Assembly (NCBI RefSeq): GCF_000189635.1
Contig: NW_002476326.1
Span: 248,001-312,000, forward strand
Length of the DNA: 64,000 nucleotides
Source: Tetrahymena thermophila SB210
Lineage: Eukaryota; Ciliophora; Oligohymenophorea; Hymenostomatida; Tetrahymenidae
Direction of reading: 5' to 3'
The first letter of the stretch is position 1. Every line of letters starts with the position of its first letter. Of this stretch, positions 61,909 to 64,000 are shown in pieces. Below the pieces are notes generated by a model, which was not told where the DNA came from, made no database searches, and was given only the letters and a program-made list of their open reading frames with translations. Position numbers and translations under genes: made by a program.

Positions 61909-64000
61909 ATGATATAACAGAAAACATATTTTTGCAATCTAGAAGAGGTGAATATTTAATTTATTTTTTATAAATATTATTTAAATTATTTTTATTAAAA
62001 AAATAAGTTTCTAAGCTCTTCACCTTAATCATTTTAGTTTATCCATATTAATCTGGAGAATCAGTAAATTTGATTTAAAATTATTATTTTCATCTAGTTT
62101 ACAATATTATTTTTTAAATTGAAATTAATTAGCTTCTATATAAATTAACTTTATTCATGCGTATATTTTTTAATTATTTTATTTTAATTAAATTTTTATT
62201 TTGATTACTAATAATTTATTCTTTTATATTTTATAATTTTTTTTCATTTTTCCCTTCTAAATAACAATTTAATTATATATTTTTTATTCAATATTTAAAA
62301 AGATCTAATTAAGCTGGTGCAATTAATTCATCAGACTTAAGTTCTGGTTTAGGAAAGTGCACCAATCTTTCAAATTTGACACTTTATCTTGGGTAAAAAC
62401 ACTTGTTATTTTTATTTTATTGTGCTTGTGTTTTTTTTAATTTATTTATTTGTTTGCTTGTTAATTTAACTTATTTTTTCATATACAACTTTTATTTTTA
62501 TTTTAAATTAATTTCTTTTTACTTCATATTTTTTCTTCATTTTTTCCTTCTAACTAACTAATTAACGATATATTTTTTATTCAATATTAAAAAAGTTCTA
62601 AATAAATTGGTGATAAAGGTGCTTAAGGCATAGGTTTTGGTTTAGGAAAGTGCACTAATCTCTAAAATTTGACACTTTATCTTGGGTAAAAACAGTTTAT
62701 TTGTTTTGTATTGCACTATTTTTTAATTTAAAAGTGAATTTAAAACAAAATAAATAACTCTTTTAATTTATTTATTTATTTGATTTATTTTTGGCTTATT
62801 TTTATTATATTTGTGTTTTTCTAATATTTATATGTTTGCTTTTTTGCTAATTTAACTCAATTTTTCATTTTCAACTTTTGCTTTTATTATCAATTAATTC
62901 AATTCTTATTATTTCATATTTTTTCTTTATTTTTTTGTTTTAACTCATTAAATGATAATATATTTTTCTTTAATATTTAAAAAGATCTAATTAAATTGGC
63001 GCTATTGGTGCTTCAGATTTAGGTTCTCATTTAGGAAAATGTACTAATCTCTCAAATTTGACACTTAATCTAATGTAAAAACAGTCTATTTGTTTTGGAT
63101 TGTGCTATTTTTATTAAAAATTAATTTAAAAAAAATATTAATAACTCTTTTAAAAATAATTAACAGCTTTTTCTATGATTTATTTTTTCTTTTATTTGTT
63201 GTGCTTGCTTATGTTTTTTTTTCTTTTTTATTTGTAAATTTAACTCATTTTTTCATTTTCAGCTTACTCTTTAATTATTAATTAGTTCATTTTTTATTAT
63301 TTCATACTTTTTCTACATTTTTTTCTTTTATTATATAATTTTTCTTCAATATTTAAAAAGAGGGAATTAAATTGGTGATTAAGGTGTATCAGGCTTAAGT
63401 TTTTGCTTAGGAAAGTTATTTAACCTATAAAATTTGACACTTGATCTTGGGTATAAACAGTTATTGTTTTGAATAGGTTATTTTTGAATATCAAAATGAA
63501 TTTAAAACAATTAAAATAATTCTTTTAATTAATTTATTAGCTTTTTATTTGATTTATTTTTCTTTCTTTTAAAGTATTAGCTTATTTTTATTTATTTATT
63601 TATTTATATGTTTGCTAAATTAACTCATTTTTTAATTTTAAACTTCTGCTTAATATGTTCATTATTTATTATTTCATATACTGACTTTCTTTATTTTTAC
63701 TTCTAACTAACAAATTAATTATATATTTTTCTTTAAAGGTGTAATCAAATTGGTGATGAAGGTATATTAGGCTTAAGTTCTGGTATTGGAAAATGTACTT
63801 ATCTCTCAAATTTAACACTTTATCTTGGGTAAAACAGTTTATTTGTTTTGGATTGTGATATTTTTTGGATTTAAAAATTAATTTAAAGCAATATAACTAA
63901 TTATTTTAATTTATTTTTTCACCTTTATTTGATATATTTTTCTTTTTTATTATTTTGTTTATTTGTTTATTTGTTTTTTTTTTTTTCTTCTTTATTTGTT
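61909..64000 (+). CDS. LRR protein, one repeat per exon, 3' partial
   Basis: Runs off the right edge. Exons seen: 61909-61947, 62008-62063, 62303-62392, 62596-62685, 62985-63074, 63361-63450 and 63739-63828. From the third on, each is exactly 90 nt with the same phase and encodes one 30-residue repeat such as NQIGDEGILGLSSGIGKC then YLSNLTLYL, a good ribonuclease-inhibitor-type LRR. The 39-nt first exon (MIQQKTYFCNLEE) has the same length and layout as that of the LRR gene starting at 16015. Repeat introns are 203-299 nt and themselves similar to each other, consistent with exon-plus-intron tandem duplication. No other domain yet visible. Confidence 0.8.

Overview
The window reads as nuclear DNA of a ciliate close to Tetrahymena. 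It is extremely AT-rich. Long, clearly conserved proteins appear only if TAA and TAG are read as glutamine and TGA is the sole stop. Introns are GT-AG, AT-rich and short (31 to about 300 nt). No telomere repeat, rRNA, tRNA or CRISPR array was found. Most standard-code ORFs are therefore shadows; the gene models here were built by hand with the ciliate code and checked for splice phase. No software, alignment or database was available.

Left third (1-31 kb), dispersed single-copy genes: the 3' part of VPS18 (HOPS/CORVET core, split C-terminal RING); a small secreted Cys-rich membrane protein; a stand-alone peroxisomal 2-enoyl-CoA hydratase 2 ending in Ala-Lys-Leu; an ODR4-like membrane protein; a convergent pair of leucine-rich-repeat (LRR) genes; a four-helix membrane protein with a long Asn/Gln-rich tail; a large LRR protein with a helical C-terminus; an RS- and Gln-rich coiled protein; and three small ORFs. 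Between them lie 1-2.6 kb AT-rich spacers, several holding local tandem duplications.

Middle (31.5-52.4 kb): a direct tandem duplication of a roughly 10-kb segment. Each copy carries a helical-repeat gene followed by a large Cys-rich/REJ/GPS membrane receptor of the polycystin-1 type. Decay is reciprocal. The left copy keeps the helical gene intact but its receptor has in-frame TGAs and frameshifts. The right copy keeps an intact five-exon receptor of 1691 residues, but its helical gene is frameshifted and lacks its 3' half. The duplication thus seems to have returned to about one working copy of each gene.

Right part (52.5-64 kb): another LRR gene; a cluster of four near-identical small surface-protein genes (signal peptide, 8-Cys domain, Pro-rich stalk, GPI-type tail) in orientation -,+,-,+, produced by inverted and then tandem duplication, with a MITE-like inverted-repeat element between the two units; and the 5' part of a further LRR gene running off the window.

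A recurring feature is an LRR family, at four loci, in which each repeat is encoded by its own exon of about 90 nt in the same splice phase. This architecture permits repeat gain and loss by exon duplication.
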